Shown here: one piece after another, positions 30,142 to 38,015 of the stretch
Layout: each line of letters begins with the position of its first letter
How positions within the stretch are numbered: position 1 is the stretch's first letter
NCBI GenBank assembly: GCA_964649195.1
Contig: CAZYPK010000025.1
Span: forward strand, 1 to 44,268
Source: JTS-RE9 sp964649195
Lineage (GTDB): Bacteria > Planctomycetota > Phycisphaerae > Phycisphaerales > Phycisphaeraceae
Length of the DNA: 44,268 nt
Reading direction: 5' to 3'
Translations under genes and position numbers: made by a program
Notes under the pieces: generated by a model
Database searches by the model: none
What the model was told of the DNA's origin: nothing
The model's input: the letters and a program-made list of their open reading frames with translations, nothing else

Positions 30142-31041
30142 TCACTGCATCCGATACTCCCCCGCGATGCCCTGCGGTCGGAAGTGCATCATCAGGATGA
30201 GCAGAAGGCCGTAGATCAGCAGGCGGAGGTTGGCGGCCTGGGCATCCGGCAAGGCAAGGAAGCGGAGAAGTTCCGGGAGGCCGATCAGGACCGCTGCGCC
30301 GACGACAGGTCCGCGGAAGTTGCCCAGGCCGCCGACGATGACCATGCTCAGCATCAGGATGCTTTCATCCAGCGAGGCGGAAGAGGGGTCGAGGTAGCGG
30401 ACGTGCGCGGCATATAAGGCCCCGGCGACGGCGACAAGACCGCCGGAGATCGCAAAGGCATGCACCTTGACCAGCCTCGTGTTCTTTCCAAGTCCCCTGG
30501 CGGCCAATTCATCTTCCCGCATGGAAAGCAGGAGCCGGCCCCAGGGCGAACCCTTGAGCCTCCAGAGAATGCCGGCACAGAATGCGGCGACAACGGTCGC
30601 GAATAAGGCGAACGCGGTCGGCGTTGTGATGATCCAGCCGAAGAGACGGGGGCGAGGGATGCCGGTGATTCCGAACGGGCCGTTCGTGAGGTTCGTCCAG
30701 GAACCCAGAGGAGCGTCGGCACTGGACCAGTTGTAGAGCGCGCTGAAGATCAGTGCCTGGACGGAAAGGCTCGCCAGGACGAAGAAGTCGCCGCGAAGCC
30801 GCCATGAGGGCAAAGAGACCGCCAGACTGAGCACCGCCGAGAGCAGAGCGCCGGCAAGGGCGGCGGGGATGAAATCCCAGCCGAGATTCAGCGACAGGAG
30901 CGCATAGGCATAGCCGCCGATCGCGTAGTAGCCTGCGTGTGCCAGAGTCAGGAGGCCGCAGTAGCCGACGATCAGATTCAGGCTCAACGCGACGATCACG
31001 TAGATGTTGAAGTAAACCAGCAGGTGAAGCAGATAGTTCAT
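30142..31041 (-). CDS. livM: branched-chain amino-acid-type ABC permease LivM, 299 aa
   Basis: Membrane permease of the HAAT class (branched-chain amino acids, amides or urea). The sequence is almost entirely transmembrane helices. LNLIVGYCGLLTLAHAGYYAIGGYAYALL is the family's N-terminal signature. SMREDELAARGLGKNTRLVKVHAFAISGG, with EDELAA in the cytoplasmic coupling loop, is typical of LivM, and ESILMLSMVIVGGLGNFRGPVVGAA is the C-terminal signature. The ATG at 31041 overlaps the livH stop by four bases (ATGA). The ATPase and binding-protein genes are on the opposite strand more than 9 kb away, so the transporter is encoded as two convergent units. Confidence 0.9.
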   Translation of the reverse strand: MNYLLHLLVYFNIYVIVALSLNLIVGYCGLLTLAHAGYYAIGGYAYALLSLNLGWDFIPAALAGALLSAVLSLAVSLPSWRLRGDFFVLASLSVQALIFSALYNWSSADAPLGSWTNLTNGPFGITGIPRPRLFGWIITTPTAFALFATVVAAFCAGILWRLKGSPWGRLLLSMREDELAARGLGKNTRLVKVHAFAISGGLVAVAGALYAAHVRYLDPSSASLDESILMLSMVIVGGLGNFRGPVVGAAVLIGLPELLRFLALPDAQAANLRLLIYGLLLILMMHFRPQGIAGEYRMQ

Positions 31042-31907
31042 GAGGCGGCCTCGATTCGATGTTGCCGGCCGAACAACCCCTGAGGACGAAAGAGAAGAAC
31101 GAGGGCGAGGAGAGCGAAGGTTACAGCCTCCTGCCAGCGGGCGGACCAGTTCCAGACGACCATCGCGCGGATCACTCCGAGCAGGATCGCCCCGAAAATG
31201 GGACCGGCAAACGAGTGTCGGCCGCCGATGATCACCGCCACGATCGCAAGCAACACGGCGTGCAGCCCGGTGTGCGGGTCAAAGCCGATGTCGTAGGCGG
31301 TGACCAGGGCCGCCGCCGATCCGAAAAGGCCGGCCAGTCCGAACGCGAGCAAGCGATGGCGGTCCACGTTGTAGCCGAACAACGCGAACTGGTCCGGGTT
31401 GTCGGCCAAGGCCCGCAGGCGGAGTCCGAGTGTGGATCGGGAAAGAAACAGGATGAAAGCTCCCAGCATCAGGACTGCCGTGCCTGCCGTGATCCATTGC
31501 GCTCCGGTGACGATCACGTCTCCCATACGGGTTACATCATCCAATCCCGTGCGCAGGGTCTTGGTGTCGTTTCCCCAGATCATCGCGATGATCTGAACAA
31601 TGACAATGTAGATTCCCAGAGAAGCGATGAGGTGAGCGCCGCTGGACGCCCGGCGGCGGGCGAGGCGCGCGTGATTCGCCCATTCGCAGATCAGAGCAAC
31701 GCCGACGGAAAGCGCCGCCGACAGGGCGATGGCGATGATCCATCCGGTTCCGGCGGCGATTGCCGCGTGCGCCAGGTATGGAGCAAGGGCGTAGATGCCC
31801 GCCAGCCCGATGAAGAATACTCGCGTCGGCAAGTATGCCGCCTGAAAGGCGACTGCCAGGAGAGCGATGGCCGATCCGGAAATGATGCCGTTCAATAAGA
31901 TCTGCAC
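31038..31907 (-). CDS. livH: branched-chain amino-acid-type ABC permease LivH, 289 aa
   Basis: Partner permease of LivM. Starts MQILLNGIISGSAIALLAVAFQAAYLPTRVF. The family hallmarks are ASSGAHLIASLGIYIVIVQIIAM in the middle, LGLRLRALADNPDQFALFGYNVDR in the coupling loop, and LAIVAVIIGGRHSFAGPIFGAILLG near the end. About eight hydrophobic helices are visible. It starts 98 bases from the end of the 900-aa gene on the same strand. It is the first gene of the livHM pair and is translationally coupled to livM. The substrate (Leu/Ile/Val, urea or another amide) cannot be told from sequence. Confidence 0.9.
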   Translation of the reverse strand: MQILLNGIISGSAIALLAVAFQAAYLPTRVFFIGLAGIYALAPYLAHAAIAAGTGWIIAIALSAALSVGVALICEWANHARLARRRASSGAHLIASLGIYIVIVQIIAMIWGNDTKTLRTGLDDVTRMGDVIVTGAQWITAGTAVLMLGAFILFLSRSTLGLRLRALADNPDQFALFGYNVDRHRLLAFGLAGLFGSAAALVTAYDIGFDPHTGLHAVLLAIVAVIIGGRHSFAGPIFGAILLGVIRAMVVWNWSARWQEAVTFALLALVLLFRPQGLFGRQHRIEAAS

Positions 31908-32005
31908 GGGGACTCCATCAAGGTAAACAACTCATCGGTGATTGGCTTTTCATCTGCCTCTATTCAGTCCGGCTCCGGCGACGGATGATACATCGCTGCT
32001 TTGCC

Positions 32006-34708
32006 TTATGGGGTTGAAGGATCGGCAGCAATCGCGGACTCAAGCAACTGCACGGCAAGGGCCAGATCATTTATACCCTCGTCACCTTCAAACCCGACTC
32101 GCGCGAAGCGTCGTAGAATGAACTGCCCATTCGATGAATGCGCCGCTCGACTCGCCAGCCACATCGCCGTTTGGAACAGCATTGAGCGCCCCTCGATGTT
32201 CGCAAGCAACCGGTGAAGGATCGGGAGTGAAGTGCGACCGGAGGTCAACGGCTCAAAGAGCAACGTAATGATCGGCTGCTTGCCCTCCACGAGAGGCAGG
32301 CGAAAGGAGACGGCACGGGCAAAGTGCCTCATGCCGGGGATCAGCTTCTCCAATGCGTAGTTCATCGCGTAGGTAAGTCCGGGCATGAACGTGTCGGGAT
32401 CGGAAGTGGTCCATTGTCCCGCCATGCTCTTCCCGAACTCAGCAGCCAGTCGATCTGCGGGAATCACAGGTGGTCCGAACAGGATGGCATGGACATGGCT
32501 GGAATAGTCGAAGCGAATGGATGGGTTCGGGGCGATCAGTCCGAACTCGGTCATCCGCCCGATGAGCCCGCATGAAGCCGTCGCAACCTGAGCGGGAGGG
32601 GCCTTAAGTTCAAACCAGCAAAGCCCGTGTTGCGGACCACCGGCGTAGTGAGCGGCTGTCTGACCGGTCGGCAGCGTCAGCGCGAGTGACCAAACAGGAA
32701 GATGATGGTCGTTGCCGTCACCGTGCCAGTGTTCGGCGTGAATGGTTGCCGGGTGCGCTCCGACCACGGGAGAAATGCTTGAGCAGCCAAGGGCATCGCC
32801 TTCGACAACCAGCCGAAGCTCACGAAGATGAGCCAGATCGATCTCCGCGATTTCCTGACCATCGCTGCCGACCCAGCGGGCCTTTCTCGATTTCATCTGA
32901 AGGGATGCCTGCGGGGATCGTCGAATGTACAGGCAGTCGTTCCCGCGCCGACGGTAGATCGAATGTGAAGCATCGGGCAGGCCACGAGTTCTGACCGGTT
33001 TACGGACGACTTGGGTTGTTCTCAGGGCAATGTAGGGCCATAGTGAGTTTCCATATTCGTGCGGCACATTCCAGGCATCATATTCAAGGACGACCTCATC
33101 GCTGTTGTCGGCAGCGACAAGAGGCAGCGCGTCGAGATCGAAGCCTGATCCCCAGCGACGCCAGGATTCCAGGGGAATGGGAACGTGCGGACGGAGGAAC
33201 CCGATTCCGTTTCGCAGGTGGGCTGTCAGCAGAGGCGATGCTGATCGATCCGCAAGGATGGGGATGATGCCGGCATCCGAGTCCGGGCGCTCGTCGTCAC
33301 GCTGCTGTATGCTGAGGATGACGGTGTCGTCGCTGCCCATCGCAAGTCGGAACGCGAGGCACACATTTTCGTGGGTGGCGGCCTGGTGAAGAATCGCGGC
33401 GACGTCTGCCGCGGCCAACTCCATGGCCTGATCGAGGTGGGACAGCACCGTCAGCCGGCCGCCGTTGTTGATGTGCCGATACTTCGATTCCTGTCGGCGG
33501 CGTTCATGCTCGTCAATGCCGCGCCTGTACACAACCAGGTTCAAACCCATCCGCAGGCATTGTTCAATGAGATGGTCCGCTGACCGGGGGACATCGGCTG
33601 CACGCAGATCAACTCGCCATGCCTTGCCGATCGGCCTGGGGTGAAGCGTCAGGACGTTGCGTCCGCGTTTGAATCCACGCTCGGTGAAGAGCCGGGTGCC
33701 CACGATCGGCTTGGCGATCTCGGAGAGTCTCGGAAAGACGGCGACGACCTGAATCGGCACATTCTCGGCAGCCATCAACAGCCTGTGCTTGTCGAGCATG
33801 AAAGGGAGGTGCGAACGCTCCGCGTCGTCGAACTCCATGAAGTCATCGACGATGACGGTCTCGATCATATGAATCAGCCGTCGCAGCCGGTCATACTCAA
33901 CTCCGTGCTGATAGGGTGCGCCGTAGAGTTCCGATTCAACGGCCTGCAGAGTGCCGATCAGAATATGGGGAAGTGCCTGTGATCCTGCAATCCACTCGGC
34001 CACACTGCGCCGGCTGATGGTCCCCGCCTTGAGGTAATGCTGAAGGCCGACCTGGCCTAAAGCGTGAGTGACGCGCCTGGCAACGATCTCCCGACGCAAG
34101 GCATCTGGAACGATGAACAAAACCCGTTGGCCGCGGGCCAGGGCGGCATAAACCGCACAGGCAAGGAGCGACGTCGTCCTGCCGCTGCCGGGTTCTCCTT
34201 CAACAAGCAGGTCCGGACTTCGGCCGGCGGCCGATCGATCCGCGTCTTCGCTGTGGGGATTCACGGCATCCGCGTACGCCTGCACGAAGCGATCGAACAG
34301 GTCGACTTGATCCTGCGTCGGCAGATGACCTCCAAAAAAGGGTTTCAGGTCGATCCGCTGAGTAACAGGAGATACATCGCGGTTCTCAATCAACCGGGGG
34401 CCACCCTGCGGTTCGCAATCAGGCGGTAAATGGTTCGAGAGCAGTTCCACCAACCAGGCGGGCGGTCCCTGAGGCGCTTGCGTTTCAGGTTCATCGTCAA
34501 CAGGCGCACGTTTCAAGAACCCAAACACTTTTTTGAGCAAGCGCCCCATCCGCCCCCGGATCGAATGGCGCTCCGCCTGGTCAGCCTGGATGGCCTGATC
34601 CCTCGTCATGACATCCTGCCAGAGCCTGTAAACGGCATAGAGGCAGAACAGTATAGGGAGCATCATCAGGACGCCGAGAAACGGGGCGTAAAGCGGAACC
34701 CGCGTCAT
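32006..34708 (-). CDS. membrane-anchored P-loop (SF2 helicase-like) protein, 900 aa
   Basis: One N-terminal membrane helix (residues ~6-27, YAPFLGVLMMLPILFCLYAVY) is followed by a basic linker. The P-loop domain has Walker A LLVEGEPGSGRTTSLLA (~167-183), a helicase motif-Ia-like GQRVLFIVPDALRREIV, HILIGTLQAVESEL, and Walker B VIVDDFMEF; then QVVAVFPRL resembles motif III or the second RecA-like lobe. The DEAD/DEAH box is VDDF rather than DExH, so helicase activity is uncertain. The C-terminal ~450 residues (residue 450 on) are unrecognised and contain strands and WSLALTLPTG-type segments. Membrane anchoring is unusual for SF2 proteins. The ATG at 34708 overlaps the stop of a tiny upstream frame. 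Function unknown; a defence-type NTPase is one possibility. Confidence 0.6.
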   Translation of the reverse strand: MTRVPLYAPFLGVLMMLPILFCLYAVYRLWQDVMTRDQAIQADQAERHSIRGRMGRLLKKVFGFLKRAPVDDEPETQAPQGPPAWLVELLSNHLPPDCEPQGGPRLIENRDVSPVTQRIDLKPFFGGHLPTQDQVDLFDRFVQAYADAVNPHSEDADRSAAGRSPDLLVEGEPGSGRTTSLLACAVYAALARGQRVLFIVPDALRREIVARRVTHALGQVGLQHYLKAGTISRRSVAEWIAGSQALPHILIGTLQAVESELYGAPYQHGVEYDRLRRLIHMIETVIVDDFMEFDDAERSHLPFMLDKHRLLMAAENVPIQVVAVFPRLSEIAKPIVGTRLFTERGFKRGRNVLTLHPRPIGKAWRVDLRAADVPRSADHLIEQCLRMGLNLVVYRRGIDEHERRRQESKYRHINNGGRLTVLSHLDQAMELAAADVAAILHQAATHENVCLAFRLAMGSDDTVILSIQQRDDERPDSDAGIIPILADRSASPLLTAHLRNGIGFLRPHVPIPLESWRRWGSGFDLDALPLVAADNSDEVVLEYDAWNVPHEYGNSLWPYIALRTTQVVRKPVRTRGLPDASHSIYRRRGNDCLYIRRSPQASLQMKSRKARWVGSDGQEIAEIDLAHLRELRLVVEGDALGCSSISPVVGAHPATIHAEHWHGDGNDHHLPVWSLALTLPTGQTAAHYAGGPQHGLCWFELKAPPAQVATASCGLIGRMTEFGLIAPNPSIRFDYSSHVHAILFGPPVIPADRLAAEFGKSMAGQWTTSDPDTFMPGLTYAMNYALEKLIPGMRHFARAVSFRLPLVEGKQPIITLLFEPLTSGRTSLPILHRLLANIEGRSMLFQTAMWLASRAAHSSNGQFILRRFARVGFEGDEGINDLALAVQLLESAIAADPSTP

Positions 34709-34890
34709 CGCTTGTCATACGGAAGCACGACCGTGGGATCCGTGCTCGCCCTGATGGCGAAGATGGGGATCAGGATGCCGGCGACGGTCCTGAAGCGATG
34801 GAAGCATACGCCGATCGTTTGACCAGCAAGTCGTGACGTCGTTCGCGAGTTCAAAGTCCGGCACGATAGACCATGGACTCGCCTGATCAA
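34705..34890 (-). CDS. possible small coupled ORF, 61 aa
   Basis: A TTG-initiated frame whose start overlaps the yaeQ stop (TTGA at 34890-34887) and whose stop overlaps the ATG of the 900-aa gene (ATGA at 34708-34705). It has one hydrophobic run, TVAGILIPIFAI. The double four-base overlap suggests translational coupling, but the peptide has no known homologue by eye and could be chance. Confidence 0.3.
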   Translation of the reverse strand: MIRRVHGLSCRTLNSRTTSRLAGQTIGVCFHRFRTVAGILIPIFAIRASTDPTVVLPYDKR

Positions 34891-35453
34891 TCGGTGAAAA
34901 GGGGCGGGCCGACAATGTGCTGGAGCGACGTTTCAACGTGCCGGCTTTCCGCCGTCAGATAAATAGTTCCGCCACTGACGGTCAGCGACCATGCGATCTG
35001 GCGATCCAGCGCATCGGTCAGCCGGGTGAGGGCCTCCAGGTCCACGCCGAGCACCGTGATGTTGCCGCGTTCGCCCAGTTCTTCGAGATGGTCGCTTTCC
35101 CATTTCGTCCGCTTCTTGCCGTAGGCGAACAGGATGACACGTCCGCAGTGTCGGGCCGCCTTGAGGAGACGCTTGGCCTCCGGCAGTCCCACCTCAATCC
35201 ACAGCTTTACTCGCTCACCAAGGCCTGGTTGAAGTTCAGTCACCCAGACGTCCGGTTCATCGCCGCTGCTCACGCCGCCGGTGAATCGAATGCCCTCTTC
35301 GTAGCAGAGGCAGTACGCCAGCAGGCGGACGACCAGTCGCTCAGCACTTTCGGAATCGGCCCGAGCCAGGCTCATGTTCAGTTTCTCGTAAACGCCACGA
35401 TCGACGTCCGACAGATCAATCGTTGCGCGATAAATGGTGGGCTTGGTGGCCAT
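34887..35453 (-). CDS. yaeQ: YaeQ family protein, 188 aa
   Basis: YaeQ proteins share a PD-(D/E)xK nuclease-like fold; their cellular role is unclear. MATKPTIYRATIDLSDVDRGVYEKLNMSLARADSESAERLVVRLLAYCL matches the family N-terminus (KATIYKATV ... [21 protein letters not shown] in other members). It continues with GVSSGDEPDVW, where the acidic residues sit in the nuclease motif, LWIEVGLPEAKRLLKAAR and VILFAYGKK. The ATG at 35453 reproduces the family start; an in-frame GTG at 35468 is less likely. It lies in the accessory region between the 900-aa P-loop gene and an unknown gene. Confidence 0.85.
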   Translation of the reverse strand: MATKPTIYRATIDLSDVDRGVYEKLNMSLARADSESAERLVVRLLAYCLCYEEGIRFTGGVSSGDEPDVWVTELQPGLGERVKLWIEVGLPEAKRLLKAARHCGRVILFAYGKKRTKWESDHLEELGERGNITVLGVDLEALTRLTDALDRQIAWSLTVSGGTIYLTAESRHVETSLQHIVGPPLFTD

Positions 35454-35560
35454 AAGAGGGAAGGGCACGGTAAAGGGTTACGGATTCCGCCGGTGAGCAC
35501 AGTAGCGGATTGGATCTTGGATGCCGCTGGTCGCGTTCATCCAACCGGACAAGGATTGAT

Positions 35561-36262
35561 TCAACGATGATTGCTCGTCTTTCTGCGGCCCCGGCGCTGC
35601 GACATGAGCTTGGACGCCTCGCGTTCCAGTTCCTCAATCTTCACGCTGACGAGTTCCAGCTTCTCTCGAAATCGGGCTGGAAAATCATCCAGGGTTGATG
35701 AGAGTGTTGACTTGGCACCTGGGACGATCTGAAAGAGCATTGACTCGTAGTACCGCTTCCATTGGCCACACAGATCGGCCAGCCGCACATAGGCATCTTC
35801 GAGTGTCGCCGGCGGTGTTGGCGTCTTTGCCGTGTTGCTGCGCTTGCCGAATCGCTTCTTCTTCTCAACTTCGAGTCTGGCTCGGCTCCATTGGCCAGCG
35901 ATCGCGTCGCGTTGAATGGAAAGTCTGCGATCCTTCGGCACGCTCAGGAGAACGATGACGTGACTTACGCCGATGGCGAAGCCATGTTTCACGCACTGTT
36001 TGCAGAGTTGCTCCATCTGCGCCTTCGTGAAGCCGCCGTCACGAGGGCTGGCAAACTTGCGGGCCTTGCGCAGCATCTCCTCGCTGAGGCCGACGTTCGC
36101 GGCTTCGGCATTCATGCGACCATAGGCCATGCGCTTGGTCTGTGTCTTCAGACTGGAAGCACCGATCTGATAAAAGTCACGTATCGCCTGAATGGCAGCC
36201 AGCACTTCGGCCTTGGCATGTCTTGCAATAGCTGAGTTAATTGATCGCTTGGAGGTGGGCAT
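35561..36262 (-). CDS. hypothetical protein, 233 aa
   Basis: Not recognised. The N-terminal ~100 residues are helical and basic (MPTSKRSINSAIARHAKAEVLAAIQAIRDFYQIG), with AYGRMNAEAANVGLSEEMLRKARKFA suggesting an HTH-like or DNA-associated helical domain. The C-terminal ~60 residues (FREKLELVSVKIEELEREASKLM) form a coiled coil with a basic tail RRGRRKTSNH. The ATG at 36262 was chosen; a TTG at 36271 is possible. It is the last gene before the half tRNA at 36404-36442, a place where integrative elements often keep integration or replication genes, but no integrase motif (R-H-R-Y) is seen. Confidence 0.55.
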   Translation of the reverse strand: MPTSKRSINSAIARHAKAEVLAAIQAIRDFYQIGASSLKTQTKRMAYGRMNAEAANVGLSEEMLRKARKFASPRDGGFTKAQMEQLCKQCVKHGFAIGVSHVIVLLSVPKDRRLSIQRDAIAGQWSRARLEVEKKKRFGKRSNTAKTPTPPATLEDAYVRLADLCGQWKRYYESMLFQIVPGAKSTLSSTLDDFPARFREKLELVSVKIEELEREASKLMSQRRGRRKTSNHR

Positions 36263-36403
36263 CACCGACAAATGCTACCGCAACTGCATAGACCATGAGA
36301 TAGACGCGAGTATTGCGGCAAAACTGCGGCAAACAATTGGCGTCTATTCATCAAATTGTCGTATTTCCCCTAGAAAATGATGCGTTCTAAAAATCGCAAA
36401 TTC

Positions 36404-36442
36404 GCTTGGGAAGCTGACGTTCTACCGTTGAGCTACGCCCGC
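36404..36442 (-). tRNA. 5' half of tRNA-Gly(CCC), truncated at the anticodon stem
   Basis: On the minus strand: acceptor GCGGGCG, TA, D-arm GCTCAACGGTAGAAC (one mismatched pair), then TCAGC and loop TTCCCAA giving anticodon CCC, then GC. The 3' anticodon strand should continue TGA but reads GAA; no T-arm (GGTTCGA) or CGCCCGC acceptor strand follows. It is therefore a non-functional fragment, best explained as an integration or recombination scar. Confidence 0.65.
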
Positions 36443-36752
36443 AAAGTTCAGCGTTTATGTTGTAAACATCAGTCAAGTCCAGTCAGCGTTTCGGTCCCGT
36501 CGCGGGCAACGCCGGTGACGCGGACCGGGGGTGTGTGGGTTGTTTGGGCGATGGTTCAAGCTGTTTGAATCGAATTCGCATAAGTGCCTGTCGTGCGGAT
36601 CGTTGTTCGGGGCGGTCGGGAAGATGTCGCCGACCGGCGATATTGAAACCATCAGCATTGAAACCATCGGCGACCTGATCGAATCTTATCTTATCTTCGC
36701 GGAGACCGCATTCAAGGGGTTGAAATTGAAGGCAAGGCCTTGCCCGAGTTCA
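36443..36752. other. gene-free stretch
   Basis: Between the tRNA fragment and the TPR gene. A short plus-strand frame here (MCGLFGRWFKLF...) runs on antisense to the TPR gene and is not credible. Two near-copies of GATATTGAAACCATC-type sequence occur around 36640-36675. Nothing else is seen. Confidence 0.3.
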
Positions 36753-38015
36753 TCACATGGAGGGGCGTCGCGCCATCAGGGCGTTGCCGAAGATCATGTA
36801 GGCGAGGAAGGCGTAGAAGAAAAGTTTGATGAGCATCGGCGTGGGTTCCCAGTAGAAGGTTGCGGCGCAGGTGGTCAGCAGGCCCAGGGCGCCCAGTGCT
36901 GCGGAGGCGTACATGCGGTTGCGGCGCAGGTCGCGCTGGAGGGTGACGCAGGTTTGGCAGATGGGGACGATCATGCAGCCGCACACTGCGGCGAGCACGA
37001 GGCCTGCGAGGGAATCGGCGGCCAGCCAGAGGGTGAGTGCGATGAGGCCGGTGGTGAGCAGCGCGAGAAACCAGTTGCTTGCGAGCCTATCGCGCGGGGT
37101 GAGTGCGTAGCGGCCATAGGGGCTTAGGCGGAGCAGCGATTCAAAGAGCGGATTGCCCCACCAGGTGAGCAGGACGAAGGCGGCATAGACATAAAGCAGC
37201 GGGCGGATGAACGGCGCAACCTCCGGCTGACTGTCGGCGATGGCGAGCAGAATGCGATAGAGCACGTAGCCGCCGATGAGGACGAACATGCGTGCGCGGT
37301 CGCCCATGCTGATCATCCAGAACGAGTAGGTGAGCAGGATGCGATAGATCGGGTTGCGTGCCTTGAGCGCTTCGACGAGTCCTTCCTTGGCCCACTCGTG
37401 TTCGGGATCGATGCGGAGCGCTTCCTTGAAGTGTTCGAGCGCCGGTTTGTATTGGCGCTCTCGGAGCGAAGTCCAGCCGCTGTTGGCGTGAGCGGTGGCG
37501 TTCATCGGATTCTGTTTCAGGGCGGCTTCGATGGCGAGGGCGGCCTCCGCGCCACGGCCCATGTTGGTCAGCGCAGCCGAGCGAAGATTCAGGCAGTCCT
37601 GATCTTCCGGATCCAGTCGCAAACCCTGCATCGCCGCATCGGCCGCCTCCTGCCAGCGCTGGCCGCGATAGAGCACCGTCGCCAGCACTGCATGATGCCA
37701 CGTTTCATTGGGATCGAGTCGGATCGCTTCGTCCGCCGAGGCCCGGGCCTCTTTCAAACGGTCGCCCATCGCCAGCACCTGCGCCAGATTCGCATGAACA
37801 AAAGGCGCATCCGGCGCCAGATGCACAGCCCTGCGGCCTGCCTGCTCGGCTTCCTCCAACCTCTCGCGCGGACCATTGGAAAGGCACAGCGCCAGCAGCG
37901 CGTGCGGCTCATAATGATTCGGATCATCCAGCAGCGCCCGGCGAAGCTCCTGCTCCGCAAGGTCGTAGCGCGACTGGCCGATCAGAACACGGGCTCGTTG
38001 GAGGTGCTGGCTCAT
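36753..38015 (-). CDS. TPR-repeat protein with C-terminal membrane domain, 420 aa
   Basis: Residues ~1-205 are five to six tetratricopeptide repeats (ARVLIGQSRYDLAEQELRRAL, PHALLALCLSNG, WHHAVLATVLYRGQRWQEAADAAM, AHANSGWTSLRERQYKPALEHFKEAL). Residues ~230-415 contain six or so hydrophobic helices (MFVLIGGYVLYRILLAI, PLLYVYAAFVLLTWWG, FLALLTTGLIALTLWL, LAGLVLAAVCGCMI). Such proteins usually scaffold membrane complexes. The ATG at 38015 overlaps the stop of the AAA-ATPase gene by four bases (ATGA), so the two are translationally coupled and probably form one system. A role in export or envelope assembly is plausible but unproven. Confidence 0.75.
   Translation of the reverse strand: MSQHLQRARVLIGQSRYDLAEQELRRALLDDPNHYEPHALLALCLSNGPRERLEEAEQAGRRAVHLAPDAPFVHANLAQVLAMGDRLKEARASADEAIRLDPNETWHHAVLATVLYRGQRWQEAADAAMQGLRLDPEDQDCLNLRSAALTNMGRGAEAALAIEAALKQNPMNATAHANSGWTSLRERQYKPALEHFKEALRIDPEHEWAKEGLVEALKARNPIYRILLTYSFWMISMGDRARMFVLIGGYVLYRILLAIADSQPEVAPFIRPLLYVYAAFVLLTWWGNPLFESLLRLSPYGRYALTPRDRLASNWFLALLTTGLIALTLWLAADSLAGLVLAAVCGCMIVPICQTCVTLQRDLRRNRMYASAALGALGLLTTCAATFYWEPTPMLIKLFFYAFLAYMIFGNALMARRPSM

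Noticed and set aside
31059..31898. 279-residue plus-strand frame opposite livH
   Set aside because: Charged, low-complexity shadow of a clearly conserved permease gene.
36404..36442. Functional or intron-containing tRNA-Gly
   Set aside because: No 3' anticodon strand, T-arm or acceptor strand is found downstream within a plausible distance.
36531..37127. Plus-strand frame starting MCGLFGRWFKLF
   Set aside because: Most of it is antisense to the TPR membrane-protein gene, and the unique part has only a single CxxC and no start signal.
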